The position numbers and the translations under genes were made by a program. This document shows, piece after piece, positions 1-7,903 of a DNA stretch of 64,000 nt (its first letter is position 1; each line of letters opens with the position of its first letter). The DNA is from Sphingobium faniae (GTDB lineage Bacteria > Pseudomonadota > Alphaproteobacteria > Sphingomonadales > Sphingomonadaceae), in the NCBI GenBank assembly GCA_900100475.1, contig FMTU01000001.1, forward strand, positions 496,001 to 560,000, written 5' to 3'. Under the pieces are notes generated by a model. That model had not been told where the DNA came from and did not search any database. It was given only the letters and a program-made list of their open reading frames with translations.

Positions 1-1
1 C

Positions 2-406
2 GGCAAGACGATGGATCAGGCGCTTCAGGAAACCGCCGACCGCCTGGGCACCGCGGAATTCCAGTTCTTCGTGATCTCGCTCGCGATCCAGCGGGAAACC
101 GGCGGCAACCTGGCCGAAACATTGTCGAACCTTGCCACCGTGCTGCGCCAGCGCGCGCAGATGAAGCTGAAGATCCGCGCCATGTCGTCGGAATCCAAGG
201 CGTCCGCCTATATCATCGGCGCGCTGCCGTTCATCGTCTTTGGCCTCATCAGCTATATCAACTTCGATTATATGCACCCCTTCTACACGCCCGACCCCCT
301 GGGCCTGTTCGGCATGTCGCTGATGCAGGTCGTGGGCATCGGGGGCATGTGCTGGATGGGCATCGGCGCCTTCATCATGGCGCAGATGATCAACTTCGAG
401 ATCTGA
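2..406 (+). CDS. tadB: Tad pilus assembly membrane protein TadB (3' part)
   Basis: This is the C-terminal part of an inner-membrane GspF/T2SSF-family protein; the gene continues off the left edge in the same frame. Visible are the T2SSF pattern (ETADRLGTAEFQFFV, then QRETGGNLAETL) and two hydrophobic segments, around IIGALPFIVFGLISY and near the C-terminus. TadB forms, with TadC, the platform on which the ATPase TadA drives assembly of Flp/Tad type IVc pili. It is followed 18 bases later by tadC, the usual tandem. The family call is firm. Naming it TadB rather than another T2SSF protein rests on the TadC partner. Confidence 0.85.
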   Translation, partial: GKTMDQALQETADRLGTAEFQFFVISLAIQRETGGNLAETLSNLATVLRQRAQMKLKIRAMSSESKASAYIIGALPFIVFGLISYINFDYMHPFYTPDPLGLFGMSLMQVVGIGGMCWMGIGAFIMAQMINFEI

Positions 407-424
407 CAGGGGAGCAAGGCAATC

Positions 425-1414
425 ATGGAAGCAGCCCCGACAGGCACCCTCTTCGGCCTCACCGCCACCGACTTCGGCACATTGCTGGCCGGGCTGGCGA
501 CGATGGCGGTCATCTTCGCGCTCTATACGGTCATGACCGTGCGCGACCCGATGGCCAAGCGCGTCAAGGCGCTGAACGAGCGGCGCGAGCAACTCAAGGC
601 GGGCATCACCGCGTCCACCACCAAGCGGCGCGCCCGGCTGGTCAAGAAGAACCAGACGACCGACCGGATGCGGTCCTTCCTGTCCAGCCTTCAGGTGTTG
701 CAGGACGATCAGCTTCGCGACGTGCAGATCCGCATGGCGCAAGCGGGCATCCGGTCGAAGGAATGGGCCGTCGCCGTCATCTTCGCCCGCATGGTTCTGC
801 CGATCCTGTGCGGCGGCACGGCGGCGCTGCTGATCTATGGCGTGGATTTCTTCCCCGACTGGGGCGGGTTCAAGCGGTTCATGGTGTTCGCGGGCATCCT
901 GCTGCTCTCCTACAAGGGGCCGGACCTCTACATCAACAACAAGGTCCAGAAGCGGTCCGCCGCGATCCGCAAGGGGCTGCCCGACGCGCTCGACCTGCTG
1001 GTGATCTGCGCCGAAGCGGGCCTGACCGTCGACGCCGCCTTCAGCCGCGTGGCGCGTGAACTGGGCAAGGCCTATCCCGAACTGGGCGACGAATTCCAGT
1101 TGACCGCCATCGAGCTGGCCTTCCTGACCGACCGGCGCATGGCCTTTGAAAATCTGGCAACCCGCGTCAATCTCGACGCGGTGAAGGGCGTGGTGACGAC
1201 CATGATCCAGACGGAGAAATATGGCACGCCGCTCGCCTCCGCGCTGCGCGTCCTGTCCGCCGAATTCCGCCACGAACGCATGATGCGCGCCGAGGAAAAG
1301 GCCGCGCGCCTGCCCGCGATCATGACCGTGCCGCTGATTCTCTTCATCCTGCCGACGCTGTTCGTCGTCATTCTGGGGCCGGCCGCCTGCTCGATCAGTC
1401 AGGCCTTCAAATAA
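425..1414 (+). CDS. tadC: Tad pilus assembly membrane protein TadC
   Basis: A 329-residue T2SSF-domain inner-membrane protein, the second platform component of a Tad/Flp pilus machine. There is an N-terminal membrane segment (about 12-35), a basic cytoplasmic stretch, further hydrophobic segments around 115-155, the T2SSF core (GLPDALDLLVICAEAGLTVD, then ELGDEFQLTAIEL), and a C-terminal membrane helix (about 296-318). Length and order fit TadC. It follows tadB closely and is probably the last gene of the operon, because the next gene is on the other strand. A GC-rich hairpin (1430-1450) follows the stop codon but lacks a clear T-run. Confidence 0.88.
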   Translation: MEAAPTGTLFGLTATDFGTLLAGLATMAVIFALYTVMTVRDPMAKRVKALNERREQLKAGITASTTKRRARLVKKNQTTDRMRSFLSSLQVLQDDQLRDVQIRMAQAGIRSKEWAVAVIFARMVLPILCGGTAALLIYGVDFFPDWGGFKRFMVFAGILLLSYKGPDLYINNKVQKRSAAIRKGLPDALDLLVICAEAGLTVDAAFSRVARELGKAYPELGDEFQLTAIELAFLTDRRMAFENLATRVNLDAVKGVVTTMIQTEKYGTPLASALRVLSAEFRHERMMRAEEKAARLPAIMTVPLILFILPTLFVVILGPAACSISQAFK

Positions 1415-1497
1415 CTGTCAAGGGTCGACGGGGCGCTGCCGGGGCGCCCCTTCCTGTCCTGCCCCATCGGCCGGACGATCGGCCGCGGCGCATGCGC

Positions 1498-2190
1498 CTA
1501 TTCGCCGAGGATAAACTCCGCCCCCGCCATGGCGTGGATCGAGGTGCAGTCGTAGATCGGCAGCACATTGGCCCTCACGTCGACCACCAGTTCCAGTTCC
1601 GTGCAGGCCAGCACGACCGCCTGCACGTCTTCCTTGGCGATGTCGGTCAGTTCAGACCTCATGAACCGCTCGCTTTCGCGGCTGACCTTGCCCAGCGTCA
1701 GTTCGTCATAGACGATGCGGTCGATCCGGTCGGCCAGTTCCATGTCGGCGGGAAGGAGCGATACGCCACGGGACACGAGCCGCTGGCGGTAGAATTTCTC
1801 CATCATGACATTGCGCGTTCCGATCAGCGCCGCCTTCTCGATACCGTCGGCAGCCATCCGCGAGCCGACCACGTCGGCGATATGGATGATCGGCGTGTCG
1901 ATGGCTTCCTGCACCCGTTCATAGACGCGGTGCATGGAATTGGCGCAGATCAGCAGGCTTTCCGCGCCCGCCTGCTCCAGCCGCCGCGCCGCGCCGGTCA
2001 GATGGTCGGCCGCGCTGTCCCAGTCGTCCTGCGTCACGCTGCCCGCCACCTGCGCGAAGTCGAGGCTTTCGATCAGCAGCGGGGCGCTGTGCTGCCCGCC
2101 CTTCGCGCGATGGACGGTCCGGTTGATGATCTCATAATAGCGGGCGGTGGAAATCCAGCTAAGACCACCGATCAGACCGAGTTTACGCAT
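1498..2190 (-). CDS. aspartate/glutamate racemase family protein
   Basis: A 230-residue protein of the Asp/Glu/hydantoin racemase superfamily. It opens with MRKLGLIGGLSW, the usual start of the YgeA/aspartate racemase group, and has two potential catalytic cysteines, Cys82 (LLICANSMH) and Cys196 (VVLACTELEL), as needed for a cofactor-independent two-base racemisation. Substrate specificity cannot be read from the sequence; members act on Asp, Glu, homoserine or other amino acids. It is cytoplasmic with no signal peptide. It lies downstream of the pnt genes on the same strand, but a strong terminator between them (2211-2252) suggests separate transcription. Confidence 0.85.
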   Translation of the reverse strand: MRKLGLIGGLSWISTARYYEIINRTVHRAKGGQHSAPLLIESLDFAQVAGSVTQDDWDSAADHLTGAARRLEQAGAESLLICANSMHRVYERVQEAIDTPIIHIADVVGSRMAADGIEKAALIGTRNVMMEKFYRQRLVSRGVSLLPADMELADRIDRIVYDELTLGKVSRESERFMRSELTDIAKEDVQAVVLACTELELVVDVRANVLPIYDCTSIHAMAGAEFILGE

Positions 2191-2210
2191 AAGCGGATCA
2201 CACCACCCCG

Positions 2211-2252
2211 AAAAAGGAAACGGACGGCGACGCAGGAAGCGCCGCCGCCCGT
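2211..2252 (-). terminator. intrinsic terminator after pntB
   Basis: Read on the minus strand, a 14-bp stem (ACGGGCGGCGGCGC against GCGTCGCCGTCCGT, with two G-U pairs) closes a five-base TTCCT loop and is followed by TTTCCTTTTT. It starts about 24 bases after the pntB stop. This is a textbook Rho-independent terminator ending the pnt operon. Confidence 0.85.
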
Positions 2253-2275
2253 CATAGCGTTACGGGATGCCTGCC

Positions 2276-3730
2276 TTAGTGGGCAAGCCCCTTGACGATT
2301 TCCTCGACCATCTTCTTCGCGTCGGCCAACAGCATCATCGTGTTGTCCATGTAGAAGACTTCATTGTCGACGCCGGCATAGCCCGCGCCGCCCATGGAGC
2401 GCTTCACGAACAGCACCGACTTGGCGTTGGCGACGTCGAGGATGGGCATGCCATAGATCGGCGAGGTCTTGTCGGTCTTCGCCGCCGGGTTGGTCACGTC
2501 GTTGGCGCCGATGACGAAAGCGACGTCGGCCTGGCCGAACTCGCCGTTGATGTCCTCCAGTTCGAACACCTCGTCATAGGGGACGGCCGCTTCGGCCAGC
2601 AGCACGTTCATGTGGCCCGGCATGCGGCCCGCCACGGGGTGGATCGCATATTTGACCTTGACGCCTTCCTGCTTGAGCAGGTCGCCCATCTCGCGCAGCG
2701 CGTGCTGCGCCTGGCTGACCGCCATGCCATAGCCCGGCACGATGATGACGCTGTCCGCCTGCTTCATCAGGAACGCCGCATCCTCGGCCGAGCCGCGCTT
2801 GTAGGGGCGGTCGATCGCGTCCGCGCCGCCACCCGACGAAGCCGCTTCCGCGCCGAAGCCGCCCGCGATCACGGACAGGAAGCTGCGGTTCATCGCCCTA
2901 CACATGATGTAGGACAGGATCGCACCCGACGAACCCACCAGCGCGCCAGTGATGATCATCGCGGTGTTGCCGAGCGTAAAGCCCATGGCCGCCGCCGCCC
3001 AGCCGGAATAGCTGTTCAGCATCGACACGACCACCGGCATGTCCGCGCCGCCGATCGGGATGATCAGCAGGAAGCCGATGATGAAGCTGAGCGCCGTGAC
3101 GGTCCAGAAGATCCAGGGCGACTGGTCGGTAACGAAATAGGCGATCAGCCCCAGAATCGCGGCCAGCGTGCCCAGGTTGATGAGGTGCCGGGCGGGCAGC
3201 ATGATCGGTTTGCCCGACATGTTGCCGTTGAGCTTCAGGAACGCGATGACCGATCCGGAGAAGGTGATCGCGCCGATGGCGACGCCCAGTCCCAGTTCGA
3301 TCCGGCTCGCAGCGTGGATTTCGCCGGTCAGCGCGTCCAGAATCCCGAAAGCGCCGGGATTGAGGAAAGCCGCCGCGCCCACCAGAACCGCCGCGAGGCC
3401 GACGAGCGAGTGGAACGCCGCGACAAGCTGCGGCATCGCTGTCATGGCGATCTTGCGCGCGATGACGAAGCCGATCGCGCCGCCGATGGCGATGGCGCCC
3501 ACGATCTCCGGCAGGGAGATGACGTCATGGGTATAGAGCGTCGTGGCGACCGCGATCGCCATGCCCGCCATGCCCATGCGGTTGCCCCGGCGGCTCGACG
3601 CGGGGCTGGACAGCCCGCGCAGCGCGAGGATGAAAAGGACGCCCGCGACCAGATAGGCGAGCGAAACGAAGGGCGAAGCAGCGACGCCTTCAGCGCCTGC
3701 CGCGGCCATCGCTATGACGGTCTGCAGCAT
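2276..3730 (-). CDS. pntB: NAD(P) transhydrogenase subunit beta
   Basis: A 484-residue inner-membrane subunit of the proton-translocating transhydrogenase, which uses the proton gradient to drive NADH + NADP+ to NAD+ + NADPH. The N-terminal half carries about nine hydrophobic helices (domain II). The last about 180 residues are the cytoplasmic NADP-binding domain III, with the typical IIVPGYGMAVSQAQHAL nucleotide-binding stretch and the KRSMGGAGYAGVDNE loop. The start codon overlaps the stop of the preceding gene (TAATG), so translation is coupled. Length is normal for the family. Confidence 0.97.
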   Translation of the reverse strand: MLQTVIAMAAAGAEGVAASPFVSLAYLVAGVLFILALRGLSSPASSRRGNRMGMAGMAIAVATTLYTHDVISLPEIVGAIAIGGAIGFVIARKIAMTAMPQLVAAFHSLVGLAAVLVGAAAFLNPGAFGILDALTGEIHAASRIELGLGVAIGAITFSGSVIAFLKLNGNMSGKPIMLPARHLINLGTLAAILGLIAYFVTDQSPWIFWTVTALSFIIGFLLIIPIGGADMPVVVSMLNSYSGWAAAAMGFTLGNTAMIITGALVGSSGAILSYIMCRAMNRSFLSVIAGGFGAEAASSGGGADAIDRPYKRGSAEDAAFLMKQADSVIIVPGYGMAVSQAQHALREMGDLLKQEGVKVKYAIHPVAGRMPGHMNVLLAEAAVPYDEVFELEDINGEFGQADVAFVIGANDVTNPAAKTDKTSPIYGMPILDVANAKSVLFVKRSMGGAGYAGVDNEVFYMDNTMMLLADAKKMVEEIVKGLAH

Positions 3731-4014
3731 TACTTGCGCTCCTTCTTCTTATACATGGCCAACATGCGTTCCGTGACCGCGAAGCCGCCGAAGATGTTGA
3801 CCGACGCCAGCACGACGGCCAGCAGTCCCAGATATTTCGCCGCCGCGCTGCCCGCTTCCGCCGACGCGACCAGCGCGCCGACGATGATGACGGAGGAAAT
3901 GGCGTTGGTGACGGCCATCAGCGGCGTGTGGAGCGCCGGCGTCACCGACCACACCACATAATAGCCGACGAAACACGCCAGCACGAAAATCGACAGGATG
4001 GAGATGAAGTCCAT
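3730..4014 (-). CDS. pntAB: NAD(P) transhydrogenase subunit alpha part 2 (membrane)
   Basis: A 94-residue membrane protein corresponding to the transmembrane C-terminal part of PntA. In this lineage PntA is split into two polypeptides, as in Rhodospirillum. It has three hydrophobic segments (IFVLACFVGYYVVW; TNAISSVIIVGALVAS; LGLLAVVLASVNIFGGF) and the conserved HTPLMAVTNAISS stretch. It lies between pntAA and pntB in one operon and its stop overlaps the pntB start. Confidence 0.95.
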   Translation of the reverse strand: MDFISILSIFVLACFVGYYVVWSVTPALHTPLMAVTNAISSVIIVGALVASAEAGSAAAKYLGLLAVVLASVNIFGGFAVTERMLAMYKKKERK

Positions 4015-4093
4015 CTTTCCTACTCCCTGTTCATCCCGCCTGCTGGCAGGACATGGCGCGCGCAGCCCCCATTGACGACCGCGCGCCGTTATT

Positions 4094-5215
4094 TCACCCC
4101 AGAAGGCGCTCGTTCACGACCTTGCCGCCCTGCGTCAGGCGGATGGCGTTGCCGATCTCTTCGTCCAGCACGGGCGCGTTCTTTTCCTTGTCCCAGAAGG
4201 CGGACAGGAAATTATAGAGGTTGCGCGAGAACAGCGCCGAGGTGTCGGTCGCCAGACGCGACGGCACGTTGCGGTGCCCCACGATCCTGACGCCATGACG
4301 TTCGACCACTTCGCCCGCCACGGCGCCCTCGACATTGCCGCCCTGTTCGACGGCGAGGTCGACGATCACGCTGCCCGGCTTCATCGTCGCGATCTGCGCG
4401 TCGGTGATGAGGCGCGGCGCGGGACGGCCCGGAATGAGCGCGGTGGTGATGACGATGTCCTGCTTGGCGATGTGGCTGGAAATCAGTTCGGCCTGCGCCT
4501 TCTGATATTCCTCGGACATTTCGGTGGCGTAGCCGCCGGAGCCTTCGCCCTCGATGCCCTTGACGTTTTCGACGAAGATCGGCTTCGCGCCGAGCGATTC
4601 GATCTGCTCCTTCGTGGCGGAGCGCACGTCCGTCGCGGACACCTGCGCGCCCAGGCGGCGCGCGGTCGCGATCGCCTGAAGCCCGGCGACGCCCACGCCC
4701 ATGATGAAGGCCTTGGCCGCGGACACCGTGCCCGCTGCCGTCATCATCATCGGGAAAGCCTTGCCATATTCGGCGGCGGCGTCGAGCACCGCCTTGTAGC
4801 CCGACAGGTTCGATTGCGACGACAGAATGTCCATCGACTGCGCACGGGTGATGCGCGGCATGAACTCCATCGCCAGCGCTTCGAACCCGGCGGCGGCATA
4901 GGCCTCCACGCGGGCGCGCTCGCCGAACGGGTTGAGACCGGCGGCGATCCACGCCCCCGGCTTCGCCCCGGACAGGCTGGCCGGATCAGGCCCCTGCACG
5001 CCCAGGATGATGTCCGCGCCCGCCACGGTCGCGGCACGGTCGCCGACCGTCGCTCCGGCGGCGGCATAGTCCGCATCGGCGATGGAAGCGGTCAGCCCCG
5101 CGCCGCTTTCGACAGCGACATCGGCGCCAAGCGCCTTGAATTTCTTCACGGTCTCCGGCGTGCCGGCGACCCTGCGCTCACCAGCGGCGAGCTCCTTGAT
5201 TACAGCAATTTTCAT
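4094..5215 (-). CDS. pntAA: NAD(P) transhydrogenase subunit alpha part 1 (NAD-binding)
   Basis: The soluble NAD(H)-binding domain I of transhydrogenase, 373 residues, related to alanine dehydrogenase. Residues 1 to about 140 form the AlaDH/PNT N-terminal domain (IKELAAGERRVAGTPETVKK). The NAD-binding domain follows with the MGVGVAGLQAIATARRLGA dinucleotide motif and the LVEQGG-type segment seen here as LAVEQGGN. There are no membrane helices, consistent with the split alpha subunit. The start at 5215 is preferred over an ATG two codons upstream, because a GGGGG ribosome site sits six bases before it. It begins the pntAA-pntAB-pntB operon. Confidence 0.95.
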   Translation of the reverse strand: MKIAVIKELAAGERRVAGTPETVKKFKALGADVAVESGAGLTASIADADYAAAGATVGDRAATVAGADIILGVQGPDPASLSGAKPGAWIAAGLNPFGERARVEAYAAAGFEALAMEFMPRITRAQSMDILSSQSNLSGYKAVLDAAAEYGKAFPMMMTAAGTVSAAKAFIMGVGVAGLQAIATARRLGAQVSATDVRSATKEQIESLGAKPIFVENVKGIEGEGSGGYATEMSEEYQKAQAELISSHIAKQDIVITTALIPGRPAPRLITDAQIATMKPGSVIVDLAVEQGGNVEGAVAGEVVERHGVRIVGHRNVPSRLATDTSALFSRNLYNFLSAFWDKEKNAPVLDEEIGNAIRLTQGGKVVNERLLG

Positions 5216-5240
5216 GGACATCCCCCTGCCCGAACGATCT

Positions 5241-5366
5241 TCAGCCGGAGATCAGCAGCACCACGACCACGGTTGCGATCACGGAAACGATCGTCCCCCA
5301 TTTCACCATGCCCACGAACCCGGCATAGGTTTCGTTCGCATGTTGTATATTGTCTTGCTGGGCCAT
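5241..5366 (-). CDS. aa3-type cytochrome c oxidase subunit IV (41 aa)
   Basis: A very small membrane protein of 41 residues, starting MAQQDNIQHANETYAGFVGM and ending in a single transmembrane helix (about residues 22-40, rich in Val/Ile). This matches the bacterial aa3-type cytochrome c oxidase subunit IV family (COX4_pro_2), a one-helix accessory subunit of the haem-copper oxidase of alphaproteobacteria. A good ribosome site (GGAAGAGGGGG) precedes the ATG. It sits 25 bases upstream of pntAA on the same strand and may be co-transcribed with it, away from the catalytic oxidase genes, which are not in this window. Confidence 0.85.
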   Translation of the reverse strand: MAQQDNIQHANETYAGFVGMVKWGTIVSVIATVVVVLLISG

Positions 5367-5521
5367 GCCCCCTCTTCCTTCCTGATAATATGATCGCCGA
5401 ACCTCTTATCCTCTGCCTGCCCGCCCCTCAACCCGCAATGCAACAAGAAAATCTTTCAGGTTAAGGACGCCTTTACTCCCCCGCGTTAGGCTTTGCCGGT
5501 TGGTGCAGAATGAGGGATGAG

Positions 5522-6964
5522 ATGGCGCGCGACGGCGTTCCCATGTTGATGTTGATCGACGATGAACCGGCGCAGCGCCGCCTTGTGTCGGCGCTTGCGG
5601 GGCGGGCCGGATGGCGCACGATCTTCGCCAGCGACGGGGAAACCGCCATCGCCACGCTGGGCACGCAGGACGGGATGCGGCTCGACGCCATCCTGCTCGA
5701 TCAATGGTGCCCGTCCTATGAACCGGCGGAGCTGATTCGCGAATTGCGCGCGCGGCGTCCAGCCCTGCCCATCCTGGTGCTGACCGCGCACGACAATGTC
5801 GCGATGGCGGTCGAATCGATGCGCGCGGGGGCCACCGATTATCTCGCCAAGCCGATCGCGCCCGAAAGGCTGCTGGCCGCGCTCAACGCCACGCTGAGCG
5901 AGGACGACATCAACGGCGAACTGCGCCCGCTGACCGAAAAGATCACCGCCCCCCTTTCCTTTGAGGATGTGGTGGGTTCGGCCCCCCGGTTCCGCGCCGC
6001 GCTGGCCATCGCGGCCAAGGCGGCCCGCGCCCGTGTCCCCGTGCTGATCGAAGGGGAAAGCGGCGTCGGCAAGGACGTGATCGCCCGCGCCGTGCACGCC
6101 GCATCCCCCCGGCACAAACAGCCGATGGTGACCGTCAACTGCGGCGCCATTCCCGCCAATCTAGTCGAATCGGAGCTGTTCGGTCACGAACGCGGCGCCT
6201 TCACCGGCGCGTTCGAACGCCATGTCGGCAAGTTCGTCGCGGCCGACACCGGCACGATCTTCCTCGACGAAATCAGCGAAATGCCCTTCGACGCGCAGGT
6301 CAAGCTGCTGCGGGTGCTTCAGGATGGAGAAGTGCAGCCGATCGGCGCGCGCCGCCCGGTCCATGTGGACGTGCGAATCATCGCCGCGACCAACAGGCGG
6401 TTGCAGGAAGAGATCGAGGCCGGACGGTTCCGCGAGGATCTCTATTACCGTCTCAACGTCGTGCAACTGACGATCCCCCCACTGCGGGAGCGGATCGGCG
6501 ACGTGCCCGCGCTCTGCCGCCATCTGCTGGCGCGGATCGCCGAGCAACCGGGGTTGCGGAGCCTGGGCCTGACGGACGAGGCGCTGGCCCTGCTGATGCA
6601 GCATGAATGGCCGGGCAATGTGCGCCAGCTTCAAAACGCCCTGTTCCGCGCCGCCGTGCTGTGCGAGGGCGACGCCCTGACGCCGCAGGATTTTCCGCAG
6701 ATCGCCGCGCAGCTTGGCGCGCGCGATGCGGCGCCCTCGCTCCATATGGCCCCCGCCCGCCAACCGCATCGGGAAGGGGCGGGCATCACCCTTTTCGAGG
6801 GAGACGGGCATGTTCGGCCGCTTGCGGAGATCGAGGCGGACGTGATCCGCCTTGCCATCGGCCATTATCGCGGACGCATGACGGAAGTCGCGCGGCGGCT
6901 GGGGATCGGTCGCTCCACCCTTTACCGGAAGCTCGCGGAACTGGGCATCGACAGCGCCGCCTGA
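5522..6964 (+). CDS. sigma-54-dependent NtrC-class response regulator
   Basis: A 480-residue transcriptional activator with three domains. The receiver (about 1-125) has acidic residues Asp13/Asp14, phospho-acceptor Asp60, Thr88 and Lys110. The AAA+ sigma-54 interaction domain (about 145-380) has Walker A GESGVGK (178-184), the sigma-54 contact loop GAFTGA (225-230) and Walker B GTIFLDE. A C-terminal Fis-type helix-turn-helix ([15 protein letters not shown]) follows. It should bind upstream sites and open sigma-54 promoters when phosphorylated. No histidine kinase lies beside it. The start at 5522 follows a GAGGG site by five bases; an in-frame ATG at 5510 is less well placed. Target genes are unknown. 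Confidence 0.93.
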   Translation: MARDGVPMLMLIDDEPAQRRLVSALAGRAGWRTIFASDGETAIATLGTQDGMRLDAILLDQWCPSYEPAELIRELRARRPALPILVLTAHDNVAMAVESMRAGATDYLAKPIAPERLLAALNATLSEDDINGELRPLTEKITAPLSFEDVVGSAPRFRAALAIAAKAARARVPVLIEGESGVGKDVIARAVHAASPRHKQPMVTVNCGAIPANLVESELFGHERGAFTGAFERHVGKFVAADTGTIFLDEISEMPFDAQVKLLRVLQDGEVQPIGARRPVHVDVRIIAATNRRLQEEIEAGRFREDLYYRLNVVQLTIPPLRERIGDVPALCRHLLARIAEQPGLRSLGLTDEALALLMQHEWPGNVRQLQNALFRAAVLCEGDALTPQDFPQIAAQLGARDAAPSLHMAPARQPHREGAGITLFEGDGHVRPLAEIEADVIRLAIGHYRGRMTEVARRLGIGRSTLYRKLAELGIDSAA

Positions 6965-7055
6965 CCGCCCGCGCATCCCGGCGCGAAGGCAAATCGGCGC
7001 GAACATCCACGTTGCGCCGTTGAAAAGTGACGGCAGCTATGCTTTTGAGCAAAAC

Positions 7056-7682
7056 ATGAAACTCGCTCCGATCACCGCCTGCCTTTCCGTCCTTGCCCTG
7101 GCCGCCTGCGGGCGGGCCGAGCCGGTGGGAGATATGCCCAGCCAGGAAGAACTGGCCGCAGCGGCCAATGCGGCGGCCGCCACCGCCATCGCCAACCAGC
7201 AGGAGGCGGACGACACCGAAAACCGCAATTACGTCAATACGGAACGCGGCTTTTCGGTGACCTTTCCCGAAGGATGGGTGAAGAACGCAGCGGAGAGCAA
7301 TGCGGACGGCGCGGTTTATGAAGACCCCGGCGCAGGAGCGGATGCCCGCGTCTTCTGGCGGAAGAATGACGGCGACCAGACCTTGCAACAGATCGTGCAG
7401 ACCGCCAGCAGCGGATCGGAAGGCGTCGACGGCGACTTCATCGGCGACAATGAATATCGCGGCACGGCAAATGACGGCGAAGGCAATAACCTTGCCCTGC
7501 GCCTGCTCAGGCAGCCCGACGGGTCGGTCGTCACCGCCACCTTCGTCTATCCCGAAATGTTGAGCGAGCAATATCAGGCGATCGCGGAAAAGCTGCTCGA
7601 CAGCCTCAAGATCTTCGCGCCCAGCAACCAGACGCCGGAAGGCGGAGCGCCCGCCGAAGCCTCCAACGCTGCGGGCGCCTAG
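7056..7682 (+). CDS. predicted lipoprotein, unknown function
   Basis: A 208-residue exported protein. A short hydrophobic signal ends in a lipobox (LALAAC, Cys18), predicting lipid attachment. A low-complexity Ala-rich linker (about 35-55) follows, then a compact domain beginning NTERGFSVTFPEGWVKN. That phrase resembles the start of PsbP/MOG1-like or DUF1795-type domains, but this is only a resemblance. The start at 7056 is chosen because it places the signal peptide correctly; a TTG further upstream would add twelve non-hydrophobic residues. A long perfect hairpin begins just after the stop. Confidence 0.7.
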   Translation: MKLAPITACLSVLALAACGRAEPVGDMPSQEELAAAANAAAATAIANQQEADDTENRNYVNTERGFSVTFPEGWVKNAAESNADGAVYEDPGAGADARVFWRKNDGDQTLQQIVQTASSGSEGVDGDFIGDNEYRGTANDGEGNNLALRLLRQPDGSVVTATFVYPEMLSEQYQAIAEKLLDSLKIFAPSNQTPEGGAPAEASNAAGA

Positions 7683-7684
7683 AA

Positions 7685-7723
7685 CATCGTGCGCAAAAGC
7701 GGGAACCGGTTTTGCGCACGATG
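7685..7723. repeat. perfect 14-bp inverted repeat
   Basis: CATCGTGCGCAAAA and its exact complement TTTTGCGCACGATG flank an 11-base loop (GCGGGAACCGG). It begins two bases after the stop of the upstream lipoprotein gene, so it may end or protect that transcript, although no T-run follows. The arm sequence looks like a dispersed intergenic repeat rather than a gene-specific terminator. Confidence 0.7.
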
Positions 7724-7858
7724 CGGCAACAAAAGATGAGAGCGTGCGTCCTGCGTCCAATTGAACGCAGCGCGCTCAAGAGCGATTTTCAAGCGATCGG
7801 AAACGCAGTTCGGCGAAGCCAATTGATCGCTGGTTAAGAAATCGAGGCAAACAAGGGA

Positions 7859-7903
7859 TTTAGAGCATCGGTCTGATCCCATCAGATCGAAAACCCCTCT
7901 AAA
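7859..7903. repeat. TTTAGAG/CTCTAAA-framed hairpin element
   Basis: A 45-base element bounded by TTTAGAG and CTCTAAA, complementary to each other, with an inner hairpin TCTGAT-CCC-ATCAGA. It lies between the lipoprotein gene and the 3' end of folP, and its organisation matches the element at 19861-19899. The rest of the 7683-7898 gap holds no credible reading frame. Confidence 0.6.

Noticed and set aside
1430..1450. Terminator after tadC
   Set aside because: GGGGCG/CGCCCC can pair, but the loop is GC-rich and the following bases are not a T-run. Noted within the tadC entry only.
2267..3961. Plus-strand open frame of about 560 codons opposite pntB
   Set aside because: Shadow of pntB; extremely Arg/Asp/His-rich with no recognisable fold.
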